From positions 4,464,001 through 4,528,000 of the forward strand of contig NZ_CP114058.1 of NCBI RefSeq assembly GCF_026967475.1: a stretch of DNA of 64,000 nt. Direction: 5' to 3'. Made by a program: the position numbers and the translations under genes. Positions 19,174-29,446 of the stretch are shown here, one piece after another. Each line of letters begins with the position of its first letter. Position 1 is the first letter of the stretch. Under the pieces are notes generated by a model, which was not told the DNA's origin, ran no database searches, and worked only from the letters and a program-made list of their open reading frames with translations. This DNA is from Rouxiella chamberiensis (lineage in GTDB: Bacteria > Pseudomonadota > Gammaproteobacteria > Enterobacterales > Enterobacteriaceae).

Positions 19174-20272
19174 ATGTTTGAAATTAATCCGGTAAAAAAC
19201 CGCATTCAGGACTTGGCCGACAGAGCCGCGGTTCTTAGGGGGTATCTTTGACTACGATACCAAGAAAGAACGCCTAGAAGAAGTTAACGCCGAGCTGGAA
19301 CAGCCGGACGTATGGAACGAACCTGAACGCGCGCAGGCGCTGGGTAAAGAGCGCTCCGCACTGGAAGCCATCGTTGATACCATCGACCAGCTGTATCAGG
19401 GCCGTGAAGACGTTGCCGGCCTGCTGGAACTGGCCGTTGAAGCCGAAGATGAAGAGACTTTCAACGAAGCCGTAGCCGAGCTTGATGTGCTGATGTCCAA
19501 GCTGGACCAGCTCGAGTTCCGCCGCATGTTCTCCGGTGAATACGACAGCGCCGATTGCTACCTCGACATTCAGGCAGGCTCCGGCGGCACCGAGGCTCAG
19601 GACTGGGCCAGCATGCTGCTGCGTATGTTCCTGCGCTGGGCCGATGCCCGTGGTTTCAAAACCGAAATCATCGAAGAGTCCGATGGCGATGTGGCCGGAC
19701 TTAAATCCGCCACCGTTAAAATCATCGGCGACTACGCGTTTGGCTGGTTGCGTACCGAAACCGGCGTTCACCGCCTGGTGCGTAAAAGCCCGTTCGACTC
19801 CGGCGGCCGTCGCCATACGTCGTTCAGCTCCGTGTTCGTCTATCCTGAAGTTGATGACGATATCGACATCGAAATCAATCCGGCAGATTTGCGTATCGAC
19901 GTTTACCGCGCCTCCGGTGCGGGCGGTCAGCACGTCAACAAAACCGAATCTGCGGTACGTATTACCCACATGCCAACCAACATCGTGGTGCAGTGTCAGA
20001 ACGACCGTTCACAGCATAAAAACCGTGATCAGGCCATGAAGCAGCTGAAAGCCAAGCTTTATGAGTATGAGATGCAAAAGAAAAATGCTGATAAACAACA
20101 GTTGGAAGACAGCAAGTCCGATATCGGCTGGGGCAGCCAGATCCGTTCCTACGTTCTGGACGACTCGCGTATCAAAGATCTGCGCACGGGTGTGGAAACA
20201 CGCAATACACAGGCCGTATTAGATGGCGACCTGGATAAATTCATCGAAGCAAGTTTGAAAGCCGGGTTATAA
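19174..20272 (+). CDS. prfB: Peptide chain release factor 2 (programmed +1 frameshift)
   Basis: RF2 recognises UGA and UAA stop codons and releases the peptide. Coding sequence is join(19174..19248, 19250..20272), 365 residues. The first 25 codons end in CTT followed by in-frame TGA (19249-19251); ribosomes slip +1 to read GAC. Motifs: tripeptide anticodon KSPFDSGG, catalytic GAGGQHVNK. lysS follows 10 bases later, the conserved pair. The frameshift is functional autoregulation, not decay. Confidence 0.97.
19234..19250 (+). promoter_or_regulatory. RF2 programmed frameshift site
   Basis: An internal Shine-Dalgarno-like AGGGGG (19237-19242) stands three bases before the slippery CTT TGA C (19246-19252). 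This is the classic arrangement that lowers RF2 synthesis when RF2 is plentiful. Confidence 0.95.
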
Positions 20273-20281
20273 GGAACCGAA

Positions 20282-21814
20282 ATGTCTGAGCAACAACCAT
20301 CTGGGCAGCAGCCACAGGGCGCGGAAAGCGCGCAGGAACTTAACAACGAGCTGAAAGCGCGTCGTGAGAAGCTGGCCCTTTTGCGTGAGAAAGGCATCGC
20401 TTTCCCGAACGATTTCCGTCGTGATAGCGTGTCCGATGCACTGCATGCGGAATACGGCAACAAAGAAAACGAAGAGCTGGAAGCGCTGAACGTCGAAGTC
20501 ACCGTGGGTGGCCGTATGATGACGCGCCGTATTATGGGCAAGGCATCGTTCGTGACCCTTCAGGATGTTGGCGGCCGCATTCAGCTGTACGTTGCGCGCG
20601 ACGACCTGCCGGAAGGCCAGTACAACGAAGAGTTCAAGAAGTGGGATCTGGGCGATATTCTGGGTGCCAAAGGCAAGCTGTTCAAAACCAAGACCGGCGA
20701 ACTCTCCATTCATGTTACTGAACTGCGCCTTTTGACCAAGGCACTGCGTCCGTTGCCAGACAAGTTCCACGGCCTTGCCGATCAGGAAACTCGCTATCGT
20801 CAGCGTTATCTTGATCTGATTGCCAACGACGAATCACGCAAAACCTTCCAGATCCGTTCGCAAATCATGGCTGGTATCCGTAAGTTCATGGTTGATCAGG
20901 ACTTTATGGAAGTCGAAACGCCAATGATGCAAGTCATCCCTGGCGGTGCTTCTGCACGTCCGTTCATTACTCACCACAATGCGCTGGATATCGACATGTA
21001 CCTGCGTATTGCGCCGGAACTGTATCTGAAGCGTCTGGTTGTGGGAGGCTTTGATCGCGTATTCGAGATCAACCGCAACTTCCGTAACGAAGGCGTCTCT
21101 CCACGTCACAACCCAGAGTTCACCATGATGGAACTCTATATGGCGTATGCGGATTATCGTGACCTCATCGTGCTGACCGAATCTCTGTTCCGCACGCTGA
21201 CCGAAACCGTGCTGGGCAGCAGCGTGGTGCAGTATGGCGATCAGACCTTCGACTTTGGCAAGCCGTTCACCAAGCTGACCATGACCGAAGCGATTCTGAA
21301 ATACCGTCCTGAAACCAACGTCGCCGATTTGGCCGACATGGACAAGGCGTGCGCTATCGCTGAATCCATTGGTATCAAGGTTGAGAAGAGCTGGGGTCTG
21401 GGCCGTGTTGTCTGTGAAATCTTCGAAGAAGTTGCAGAAAGCCATCTGATCCAGCCGACCTTCATCACCGAATATCCGGCTGAAGTGTCTCCGCTGGCGC
21501 GCCGCAACGACGAAAACCCTGAAGTGACCGATCGCTTCGAGTTCTTCATCGGCGGACGTGAAATCGGTAACGGCTTCTCCGAGCTGAACGATGCCGAAGA
21601 TCAGGCGCAGCGTTTCGCAGACCAGGTTACAGCGAAAGATGCAGGCGACGACGAAGCCATGTTCTTCGACGAAGACTACGTGACCGCGCTGGAACACGGC
21701 ATGCCGCCGACAGCAGGCCTGGGTATTGGTATCGACCGTATGGTTATGCTGTTTACCAACAGTCACACTATTCGTGACGTTATTCTGTTCCCGGCCATGC
21801 GCCCACAGAAATAA
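20282..21814 (+). CDS. lysS: Lysyl-tRNA synthetase, class II
   Basis: Charges tRNA-Lys. 510 residues: N-terminal OB-fold anticodon-binding domain (from about residue 65), then the class II core with motif 1 around [20 protein letters not shown], motif 2 [18 protein letters not shown], and motif 3 [12 protein letters not shown]. The acidic N-terminus [15 protein letters not shown] is typical of enterobacterial LysS. Co-transcribed with prfB. Confidence 0.97.
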   Translation: MSEQQPSGQQPQGAESAQELNNELKARREKLALLREKGIAFPNDFRRDSVSDALHAEYGNKENEELEALNVEVTVGGRMMTRRIMGKASFVTLQDVGGRIQLYVARDDLPEGQYNEEFKKWDLGDILGAKGKLFKTKTGELSIHVTELRLLTKALRPLPDKFHGLADQETRYRQRYLDLIANDESRKTFQIRSQIMAGIRKFMVDQDFMEVETPMMQVIPGGASARPFITHHNALDIDMYLRIAPELYLKRLVVGGFDRVFEINRNFRNEGVSPRHNPEFTMMELYMAYADYRDLIVLTESLFRTLTETVLGSSVVQYGDQTFDFGKPFTKLTMTEAILKYRPETNVADLADMDKACAIAESIGIKVEKSWGLGRVVCEIFEEVAESHLIQPTFITEYPAEVSPLARRNDENPEVTDRFEFFIGGREIGNGFSELNDAEDQAQRFADQVTAKDAGDDEAMFFDEDYVTALEHGMPPTAGLGIGIDRMVMLFTNSHTIRDVILFPAMRPQK

Positions 21815-21823
21815 TTGAACCTG

Positions 21824-21845
21824 ACCCTCTCTTTAAAGGGAGGGT
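21824..21845 (+). terminator. lysS terminator
   Basis: ACCCTCTCTTT / AAAGGGAGGGT stem with one mismatch, followed by TATTTTT. Confidence 0.75.
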
Positions 21846-22170
21846 TATTTTTCCCCGCCATATCAAAAAATTCTTTTTCATCTCTTTGAATTCAAAAATT
21901 TTTACCCCTTTTCCCCGCACTTGCCCAGTAAAAAACCGCTGCAATTTAACTCAACTAATTTTATAAAAACTACAAAATAATTTTTATTTTATAACCATAT
22001 TTTTACAACAAGAAACATTTATTGGCATCATTCGCCAATTACACGTATTAACATTGTGGTAAAATTTTTACATATTCTTCCAGCTTAGTTTGGAAGAAAT
22101 TAACAAATCAGCGCGCTGGTCATAGGCGTATAACAAATTCCACCACTTTCTGGTTAATACAACACCTGCT
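21846..22170 (+). promoter_or_regulatory. AT-rich leader of the gluconate-dehydrogenase operon
   Basis: About 325 AT-rich bases with many A/T runs, much poorer in GC than both neighbours. It must carry the promoter of the dehydrogenase operon. No clear Shine-Dalgarno is seen before the ATG at 22171, and I cannot name a specific operator. Confidence 0.4.
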
Positions 22171-22908
22171 ATGTCGTCTAAAAATACTGGAAATTCCCGT
22201 AGAGACTTCCTTCTCAAAACCATCGCAATCGCACCTGCCGTGGCTTTAAATGGAACCGGTTTCATTGCTATGTCTGCTCCTGTGCAGGCAAGCGAATCCA
22301 AACCGTCTCAATCGGCGGACGTAAAGGCTCCCGATTATCACCCAACCAAATTCACTGCCGAAGAGTACGCCTTCTTGCAGGCTGCCGTTGCGCGTTTGAT
22401 TCCCGCAGACGATCGCGGTCCGGGCGCACTGGAAGCGGGCGTGCCGGAATATATCGATCGTCAGATGGATACGCCTTACGCCACCGGTGCCAACTGGTAC
22501 ATGCAGGGGCCTTTCAATCCTGAAGCCGAACACGACTTTGGATACCAGCTGCCACTCGGCCCGTTCCAGATTTATCAGCTGGGTATTGCCGATGCCAACG
22601 ACTATGCCAAAACCCGATTTGGTAAAGTCTTCAATCAGTTGAATGCCGAACAGCAAGAGACACTGCTTACAGAATTTGAAAGCGGCAAAGCCGAATTCAA
22701 ACAGGTTCCGAGCAAAGTCTTCTTCTCCTTCCTGCTGCAAAACACCCGCGAAGGTTTCTTCTGCGACCCTATCCACGGCGGCAACAATCAAATGGTTGGC
22801 TGGAAGCTTATCGGCTTCCCCGGTGCCCGTGCCGACTTTATGGATTGGGTTGAACGCGGCGAACGCTATCCGTTCCCGCCGGTGTCTATCAGTGGTGAAA
22901 GAGCGTAA
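22171..22908 (+). CDS. Gluconate 2-dehydrogenase subunit 3 (small subunit), Tat-exported
   Basis: Small subunit of a membrane-bound, FAD- and cytochrome-linked sugar-acid dehydrogenase acting at the periplasmic face. 245 residues; starts with a twin-arginine signal, NSRRDFLLK followed by a hydrophobic stretch and a cleavage region near VQA-SES. The rest matches the gluconate_2-dh3 family, e.g. [24 protein letters not shown]. The Tat signal carries the folded complex, so the FAD subunit is probably exported by hitch-hiking. First gene of a three-gene operon. Confidence 0.92.
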   Translation: MSSKNTGNSRRDFLLKTIAIAPAVALNGTGFIAMSAPVQASESKPSQSADVKAPDYHPTKFTAEEYAFLQAAVARLIPADDRGPGALEAGVPEYIDRQMDTPYATGANWYMQGPFNPEAEHDFGYQLPLGPFQIYQLGIADANDYAKTRFGKVFNQLNAEQQETLLTEFESGKAEFKQVPSKVFFSFLLQNTREGFFCDPIHGGNNQMVGWKLIGFPGARADFMDWVERGERYPFPPVSISGERA

Positions 22909-22910
22909 CT

Positions 22911-24695
22911 ATGCCTAAAGCAATGAAGAAAGTTGATGCAGTTATCGTCGGTTTTGGTTGGGCTGGCTCAATCATGGCCAAAGAGTTGACCGAAGCGGGT
23001 CTGAGCGTTGTTGCGCTTGAACGTGGCCCAAGCCGCGATACCTATCCAGACGGCGCGTACCCGCAGGTCGTAGATGAACTGACCTATAACATCCGTAAAA
23101 AACTGTTCCAGGATCTGTCGAAAAGCACGGTGACCATTCGCCACAATGTTACGCAGACCGCAATGCCTTATCGCCAGCTGAACGCCTTTCTGCCAGGAAC
23201 CGGTACTGGCGGCGCAGGCCTGCACTGGTCGGGTGTGCATTTCCGCGTCGATCCTATCGAGCTGAACATGCGCAGCCACTATGAAGAGCGCTACGGCAAA
23301 AAATTCATTCCAGAAGGGATGACTATTCAAGACTTTGGGGTGAACTATACCGAGCTTGAACCTTTCTTCGACAAAGCCGAAAAAGTGTTTGGGACTTCCG
23401 GTTCGCCGTGGACTATCAAAGGCCAGCAAGTCGGAGCCAAAGGTCAGGGTAACCCCTTTGCGCCAGACCGTTCCGACAAGTTCCCGTTGCCAGCCCAGAA
23501 GCGCACCTACTCGGCACAATTGTTTGCACAGGCAGCAGAATCAGTAGGTTATCATCCTTATGACCTGCCTTCTGCCAACACTTCCGGCCCGTATACCAAC
23601 ACCTATGGCGCGCAGATGGGCCCATGCAACTTCTGCGGTTATTGCAGCGGTTACGCCTGTTACATGTATTCCAAAGCCTCGCCGAACGTGAATATCCTGC
23701 CTTCACTGCGTCAGGAATCCCAGTTCGAGCTGCGTAACAATGCCTATGTCCTGCGCGTTAATCTGACCGACGACAAAAAACGCGCCACCGGCGTGACCTA
23801 TGTCGATGCGCTGGGCCAGCAGGTTGAACAACCGGCAGATCTCGTCATCCTTTCTGCCTTCCAGTTCCACAACGTGCATTTGATGTTGCTGTCCGGCATC
23901 GGCAAGCCTTATGACCCTATCACCAACGAAGGGGTGGTTGGCCGTAACTTTGCCTATCAGAACCTGACGACCATCAAGACCTTCTTCGATACCGACAAGT
24001 TCACCAATACCTTTATTGGTGCAGGCGGAGCCGGGGTGGGCGTGGATGATTTCAATGCCGACAACTTTGATCACGCCAAATATGGCTTTGTCGGCGGTTC
24101 GCCGTTCTGGGTTAACCAGGCGGGTTCGAAACCGATTTCAGGCGTCGCGACCCCTCCGGGCACGCCGGCCTGGGGCAGTAAATGGAAAGCGGCAGTGGCG
24201 GATTCCTACACCCATAACGTGTCGATGGATGCCCACGGCGCGCACCAGTCCTACCGCTCCAACTATCTTGACCTCGATCCGACCTACAAAGACATTCACG
24301 GCCAACCGCTGCTGCGTATGACTTTCGACTGGCAGGAAAACGACGTCAAGATGTCGCAATTCATGTACGAGAAGATGCACAAGATTGCAGTAGCGATGAA
24401 TCCAAAGGTGATTTCCGGCGCGCCGAAAAATGCCAACACGCATTTTGACAGCACCGTTTACCAGACCACGCACATGAACGGCGGCGCGATTATGGGTGAA
24501 GATCCGAAAACCAGCGCCATCAACCGCTATCTGCAAAGCTGGGACGTGCATAACGTCTTCGTTCCGGGCGCGTCTGCCTTCCCGCAGGGGCTGGGCTACA
24601 ACCCGACCGGCATGGTGGCGGCGTTAACGTATTGGTCTGCAAAAGCGATTCGCGAGACCTATCTGAAAAACCCCGGCCCTCTGGTTCAGGCATAA
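22911..24695 (+). CDS. Gluconate 2-dehydrogenase flavoprotein subunit (GMC oxidoreductase)
   Basis: Catalytic FAD subunit, 594 residues, of the GMC family. FAD-binding GFGWAGSIMAKEL near residue 14, GTGTGGAGLHWSGVHFR, a Cys-rich CNFCGYCSGYACYMY stretch (about residues 241-255) typical of this dehydrogenase group, and the C-terminal GYNPTGMVAALTYW. No signal peptide of its own. Either D-gluconate to 2-ketogluconate or 2-ketogluconate to 2,5-diketogluconate would fit; sequence reading alone does not decide. Confidence 0.92.
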   Translation: MPKAMKKVDAVIVGFGWAGSIMAKELTEAGLSVVALERGPSRDTYPDGAYPQVVDELTYNIRKKLFQDLSKSTVTIRHNVTQTAMPYRQLNAFLPGTGTGGAGLHWSGVHFRVDPIELNMRSHYEERYGKKFIPEGMTIQDFGVNYTELEPFFDKAEKVFGTSGSPWTIKGQQVGAKGQGNPFAPDRSDKFPLPAQKRTYSAQLFAQAAESVGYHPYDLPSANTSGPYTNTYGAQMGPCNFCGYCSGYACYMYSKASPNVNILPSLRQESQFELRNNAYVLRVNLTDDKKRATGVTYVDALGQQVEQPADLVILSAFQFHNVHLMLLSGIGKPYDPITNEGVVGRNFAYQNLTTIKTFFDTDKFTNTFIGAGGAGVGVDDFNADNFDHAKYGFVGGSPFWVNQAGSKPISGVATPPGTPAWGSKWKAAVADSYTHNVSMDAHGAHQSYRSNYLDLDPTYKDIHGQPLLRMTFDWQENDVKMSQFMYEKMHKIAVAMNPKVISGAPKNANTHFDSTVYQTTHMNGGAIMGEDPKTSAINRYLQSWDVHNVFVPGASAFPQGLGYNPTGMVAALTYWSAKAIRETYLKNPGPLVQA

Positions 24696-24705
24696 GGAAA
24701 TTGCG

Positions 24706-26037
24706 ATGAAAAAATTACTTTCTGCCTTGTTCCTGGGCTCGGTGGCGTTTGCAGCACTGGCCGACGATAACAGCAGTGCCGAGCTGATTAAACGCGGTGA
24801 ATATCTTGCTCGCGCCGGTGACTGCGTAGCCTGTCATACTGCCGAAGGCGGCACGCCGTTTGCGGGCGGTTTGAAGATGGTAACGCCGATTGGCGCTATT
24901 TATTCCACCAACATCACGCCGGACAAAACCAACGGAATCGGCGACTATACGCTCGAAGATTTCGAAAACGCGGTGCGCAAGGGTGTGGCGAAAAATGGCC
25001 AGACGCTGTATCCGGCCATGCCGTTCCCGTCTTATTCCGTGGTGAGCGATGCCGATATGCAGGCGCTGTATGCCTACTTCATGCATGGCGTGAAGCCGGT
25101 TGCCGAACCTAATCGCGACAGCGACATTCCATGGCCACTGTCGATGCGTTGGCCGCTGGCAATTTGGCGTACCGCTTTTGCGCCGAATGTGCAGCCCTTT
25201 ACCGCGAAAATGAATGAAGATCCGCAATTGGCGCGGGGTCGTTATCTGGTAGAAGGCCTTGGGCACTGTGGCGCGTGTCACACGCCACGCGACATCACCA
25301 TGAAAGAAAAAGCCATGAACAACGACGGCGGCAATGCTTTCCTGTCAGGCAGTGCGGCACCGATTGAAGGCTGGACCGCCAGCAATCTGCGCGGCGACGA
25401 TCGTACCGGCCTTGGACGCTGGAGCGAAGACGATCTGGTCCAGTTCCTGCGCACCGGACGTAACGATCACACCGCCGTATTCGGTGGCATGACCAACGTC
25501 GTGAAACACAGCCTGCAATACCTGACGCCGGAAGACGCGACGGCTATCGCCAAATATCTGAAGTCTCTGGATGCCAGGGATAACAGCGAGCCTGCGTTCA
25601 AACCTGACGACACGGTAGCGAAAGCGTTGTGGAAAGGCGATGACAGCAAACAGGGCGCGGCGGTGTATGTCGATAGCTGCGCGGCATGTCATAAAACCGA
25701 CGGCACCGGCTACAAGCGTTTCTTCCCTGAGCTGAAAGGCAATCCGGTTGTGCTGGCCGATGACCCGACGTCTGTCATTCATATCGTGCTGACCGGTGAT
25801 ACTCTGCCGGGCGTGAAAGGCGCTCCGTCAAACATCACCATGCCTGCATTCGGCTGGCGCCTGAACGACCAGCAGGTCGCCGACGTAGTGAACTTTGTGC
25901 GCACCAGCTGGGGCAACACGGCGCAGGACAAAGTGACCGCTACCGATGTTAAAAAGGTTCGTGATGACGAAGACATGATTGTCGACAAAAAGCTGCTCGG
26001 GAACATGAATCTCGAGAAACTGCCGCCGGTGAAGTAA
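24706..26037 (+). CDS. Gluconate 2-dehydrogenase cytochrome c subunit (three hemes)
   Basis: Passes electrons from the flavoprotein to ubiquinone. 443 residues with a signal peptide ending near ALA-DDN and three CxxCH heme sites: CVACH (about residue 42), CGACH (about 188), and CAACH (about 325). Each is followed by a distal Met region. Needs the cytochrome c maturation system, not in this window. Ends the operon, followed by a strong terminator. Confidence 0.94.
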   Translation: MKKLLSALFLGSVAFAALADDNSSAELIKRGEYLARAGDCVACHTAEGGTPFAGGLKMVTPIGAIYSTNITPDKTNGIGDYTLEDFENAVRKGVAKNGQTLYPAMPFPSYSVVSDADMQALYAYFMHGVKPVAEPNRDSDIPWPLSMRWPLAIWRTAFAPNVQPFTAKMNEDPQLARGRYLVEGLGHCGACHTPRDITMKEKAMNNDGGNAFLSGSAAPIEGWTASNLRGDDRTGLGRWSEDDLVQFLRTGRNDHTAVFGGMTNVVKHSLQYLTPEDATAIAKYLKSLDARDNSEPAFKPDDTVAKALWKGDDSKQGAAVYVDSCAACHKTDGTGYKRFFPELKGNPVVLADDPTSVIHIVLTGDTLPGVKGAPSNITMPAFGWRLNDQQVADVVNFVRTSWGNTAQDKVTATDVKKVRDDEDMIVDKKLLGNMNLEKLPPVK

Positions 26038-26135
26038 TCACGACGAGACAATCGCAGTAGATGCGGTACTCACGGTTGTCGCGGCAAATGCAGTGATTGC
26101 CATAACGGCAGCAAATACGGATATCGTGAAAATTA

Positions 26136-26170
26136 AAAAGGGGTTGCCTGATGAATGGGCAACCCCTTTT
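26136..26170 (+). terminator. Terminator of the dehydrogenase operon
   Basis: AAAAGGGGTTGCC / GGCAACCCCTTTT stem of 13 bases with a 9-base loop and a T-run. Confidence 0.85.
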
Positions 26171-26276
26171 TTCGATATGATTTTTAAGGGCATCTAAATA
26201 CTTAAAAATATTGCAGTTATTTAAGAGAGCACCTTGCTACCCAGCCACAAGGGGTTATAATGCACCTCACACCGAA

Positions 26277-26350
26277 GCGGGTGTAGTTCAATGGTAGAAC
26301 GGTAGCTTCCCAAGCTGCATACGAGGGTTCGATTCCCTTCACCCGCTCCA
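26277..26350 (+). tRNA. tRNA-Gly (anticodon CCC)
   Basis: 74 bases with encoded CCA end. Acceptor GCGGGTG pairs with CACCCGC, T-arm GAGGGTTCGATTCCCTT, anticodon loop TTCCCAA giving CCC. Very close to E. coli glyU. Its 3' end is a frequent integration target, and a P4-type integrase remnant follows. Confidence 0.97.
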
Positions 26351-26512
26351 GAAGCACCTCCCAGAGCATCCGTAATCATCCTGAAAAGCTAATAAAATCA
26401 AAGTTTATACCCGCTTTATTGTCCGCTTACGTCCGAGTGCGTCCTTGGAAAGCCGGTGTCTGATATGTATATGATCGCGTGGAGTTTTTCTATACACGGA
26501 TCCCTATACACA

Positions 26513-27684
26513 ATGCCCCTGACCGAATTAAAAATCATAAAGGCAAAGCCCATAGAAAAGCCTTACACCCTGAGTGACGGCCTAGGTTTGTCCCTTCTTG
26601 TTGAGCCTAACGGCAGTAAAGCGTGGCGCTTTCGCTATCGTTTTGACGGTAAACCCAAAATGCTGTCATTAGGCACCTATGAGCACGTCTCCCTTGCCGA
26701 TGCTCGCCAAAAGCGTGATGAGTCAAGGCGGCTGGTTGCGTTGGGCGTGAACCCGAGCGCGCTCCGTAAAGAGCAGAAGGCCGCAAAATCCCTTTCAGCC
26801 ATCAATACTTTTGAAGCGCTAACCCGTGAGTGGTATGAGCATCGTTATGACCGCTGGTCGGCGTCATACCGCGAAGAGATGATGGATACCTTTGAGAAAG
26901 ATGTCTTCCCGTATCTTGGATTTCGTCCGTAGCAGAAATTAAGCCGTTAGAGCTGTTGGCGATGCTGCGTCAGGTTGAGAGCAGGGGAGCGACTGAGAAA
27001 GTACGCAAGGTGCGCCAACGGTTTGGTGAGGTATTCCGTTACGCCATTATTACCTGTTGCGCCGGGTACAATCCCGCGCCGGATCTCGCCTCGGCAATGA
27101 AACTTCATAAAGCCAATAATTACGTGCATCTGACAGCTAAGGAGTTAACTGAGTTTTTAAACGAGTTAAGCGCCTATACCGGCAGCATGATCACCAAGAT
27201 TGCGACCCAGCTACTTATCCTCACAGGCTTGCGGCCAAGAGAAGTAAGAAGGGCGCAATGGTCTGAAATTGATATGGAGAACAATGTCTGGGAAGTACCC
27301 GTTGAGCATATGAAAATGTGGCGTCCTCACCTTGTGCCGTTATCTCATCAGGCGATGGCCTTGCTTGAACAGATCAAAGTCGTGACGGGCGGCTATGAGC
27401 TGATTTTCCGAGGGCATGACTTCAGAAAACCTATTAGTGAAGCCTCTATCAATCAGGTGGTGAAACTTATAGGCTACAACGGCAGGGCAACCGGCCACGG
27501 CTTCAGACACACCATGAGCACGATATTGCACGAGAAGGGCTATAACTCCGCCTAGATCGAGCTACAGCTCGCGCACGTTGATAAGAACAGCATTCGTGGC
27601 ACGTATAACCATGCGGTGTATCTTGATGGGCGTAGGGAGATGATGCAGTGGTATGCGGACTATATGGATAGTTGTGGCTTTTAA
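26513..27684 (+). pseudogene. P4-type tyrosine integrase, broken by a frameshift and a nonsense codon
   Basis: Integrase of the tRNA-targeting P4 family, start MPLTELKIIKAK at 26513, about 390 residues if repaired. The DUF4102 arm-binding domain ends at 26932, where one G is missing (CCGTAGCAG should be CCGGTAGCAG), and the next frame resumes at VAEIKPLELLAMLR. The catalytic part has LTGLRPREVRRAQW (Arg) and GHGFRHTMSTILHEKG (HxxR). A TAG at 27553-27555 replaces the Trp of the usual NSAWIE motif before LAHVDKNSIRGTYNHA with the nucleophilic Tyr. Two independent lesions make real inactivation likely. It lies 163 bases after the tRNA-Gly. Confidence 0.9.
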
Positions 27685-27833
27685 TCAAAGTTATAACCTT
27701 TTAACGATTATTGTTCTGGACTGACGGATGGTTTTAATTATCCGTCAATCATGAGCTAGAAGCGAAAATTAACATGTCTACTAAAGTGGCAAAATTTAGT
27801 TGCCCACCACAATCGAAATAATTCAAGGAATCA

Positions 27834-28553
27834 TTGACCATGCCTAGTCAGTTTTTAAAAACTATTCTTCATAACAAAATTCAGCAAGCATATGATAATG
27901 CAGAAGCTGTTTCTGACATATCTCATACTACTGTCAAAGGCACATTTAGAGAGAGCTTTCTCGTTCCGATTATTCAATCACTACTTCCATCTCATTTTGG
28001 TGTCGGCTCAGGCCAGGTTGTTGATAAGTGGGATAGATTTTCGCCTCAAGCAGACATCATTATTTACGACAAAAGGAAAATACCACCAATCATTGAACAG
28101 AATGGGCTAGGCGTCTATTTCATAGATTCCGTACACAGAGCAATCGAAATTAAGAGCGACCTGAATACAGACGGGATGCATCAAACTTTAAATCTTGCAT
28201 GGTCACTACATCCTGACAACCAACAAGGATTAAAAACGGCTAAAAAAGGGAACCTTGAAGATGGAAAATCTAATTACCCTGTGGTTAGTTGCTTCAGTTA
28301 TAAGCAATCTATAACCAATTTAGACAATGCTCTTTCAAAGTGGAATGTCACAGAAAATATACCAAGCGTAATGTTCTGTTTACCTGATACTGGTCTTTAT
28401 ATGAATACTCCTCAATCAAAAAAATACGATAAAACCCCTACAAATGGTAAGGTTGATACCACTGCTACATATCTCGCCCTGTTTTTGAATTGTATTGAAG
28501 ATGAAGCTGCATCCAGAGGTGACTACTCCTTACTTGAATGGCTTTTGAATTAA
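27834..28553 (+). CDS. DUF6602-like protein with a PD-(D/E)XK nuclease-type core
   Basis: A 239-residue cytosolic protein, AT-rich compared with the core genome, inside the tRNA-Gly island. Residues about 35-110 read FRESFLVPIIQSLLP, then GQVVDKWDRFSPQADIIIYD, then HRAIEIKSDL. An Asp in a hydrophobic strand followed by an E-x-K strand is the layout of PD-(D/E)XK nucleases, and I place it with the DUF6602 group. Function unknown; such genes often sit in defence or mobile islands. RBS is weak (CAAGGAATCATTGACC). No partner gene is left beside it. Confidence 0.6.
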   Translation: MTMPSQFLKTILHNKIQQAYDNAEAVSDISHTTVKGTFRESFLVPIIQSLLPSHFGVGSGQVVDKWDRFSPQADIIIYDKRKIPPIIEQNGLGVYFIDSVHRAIEIKSDLNTDGMHQTLNLAWSLHPDNQQGLKTAKKGNLEDGKSNYPVVSCFSYKQSITNLDNALSKWNVTENIPSVMFCLPDTGLYMNTPQSKKYDKTPTNGKVDTTATYLALFLNCIEDEAASRGDYSLLEWLLN

Positions 28554-28990
28554 ATGTCACCTACTACTCCGAGGCTGACGTGATGTTGGCCTTTCTTTAA
28601 TCCATATTTTTGAGTGATGAGACACTCTTTCATATTCCGCTCCAAACTGACGATTGATTCTGATGTGCTCCAATCGCACTTTACGATTTGATTCGACCAC
28701 GGATTCCGATTTGTTCCGGCCAGATTATGCCATCCGTCGGAATGGGCAGGATCGTCTATCAAAAGCAGTCAAATATCTACTATTGGCACACTAAAGATAA
28801 TCAAACAATTTATTGCTTTAGTCGATTGAATGAGACGTAGATAAGTCTTAAGTAAAAGTTTTTTTCATAAAGACTAGTCACACTGTGCATTTTATAAAAA
28901 ATACATTCAATTACAATGTGTTAAGTGGTGAAGAGCCAGTGAGTAGTTGCCGCGAACTGGTCACCCTTTCGTGAACAGTATGTGTAGGAT
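28554..28990. other. AT-rich gap inside the island, no gene recognised
   Basis: About 440 bases downstream of the nuclease-like gene. Short open frames exist on both strands but none shows a ribosome-binding site with protein-like composition. Probably degraded island DNA. Confidence 0.4.
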
Positions 28991-29014
28991 GTAAAAAACC
29001 GGCCTGAGCCGGTT
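28991..29014 (-). terminator. Minus-strand terminator inside the island
   Basis: Read on the minus strand: AACCGGC TCAG GCCGGTT followed by TTTTAC. It lies just past the stop of the small frame at 29044-29226 and suggests that this frame is, or was, transcribed. Confidence 0.65.
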
Positions 29015-29043
29015 GAGAATGAGGTGCTTTTATATCAGTTCTA

Positions 29044-29226
29044 TCAGACGGTTTCGCACTTGGGGAGCCAGACGCTTTCACAATCTTCATTGAGCATAAG
29101 GTTTGTCTGTACCCCCTGATTGGTCTTTCGCTTGAGCAGCATGATTTCATACTCCTTTAGCGTTTGCGGTACGGCTCGTCCAAATGTAATGAGGTTCATC
29201 AGGTATTTGCGTCCCCTGGCCTCCAT
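29044..29226 (-). CDS. Small hypothetical island protein
   Basis: A frame of up to 60 residues followed 30 bases later by a good terminator. Starts are unclear: ATG at 29226 (MEARGRKYLMNL), a second ATG 27 bases in, or ATG CTG CTC at about 29139, which has AAAGGAG nine bases upstream and would leave only 32 residues. A second frame of 51 residues (29147-29302, start MQETRPMYMM) overlaps out of register. Such overlapping mini-genes are common beside P4-type integrases. I do not recognise the product. Confidence 0.35.
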   Translation of the reverse strand: MEARGRKYLMNLITFGRAVPQTLKEYEIMLLKRKTNQGVQTNLMLNEDCESVWLPKCETV

Positions 29227-29446
29227 AAACTGTAGCAGTGCTTAAATCATCATCGATGTTGTTCATCAACCCCATCATATACATGGGTCTGGTTTCCTGC
29301 ATTTATCTCATCAAAGCAATGCATTTCGAACACAAAACATCCTCTTACAGACTCTCCCCATTTTCAGTGCTATCTGAATCGCATATCTTCGGATTTGTGC
29401 CATCCTGTTAGTGTTGTACCAAACATAACTGACAAATGAGGGAATC

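Noticed and set aside
28635..28645. CCGCTCCA matching the tRNA-Gly 3' end, as a right attachment site of the island
   Set aside because: Only eight bases match and the preceding T-arm sequence is absent; a real att repeat is normally longer.
28550..28762. 70-codon minus-strand frame behind the nuclease-like gene
   Set aside because: No RBS or recognisable motif; likely chance.
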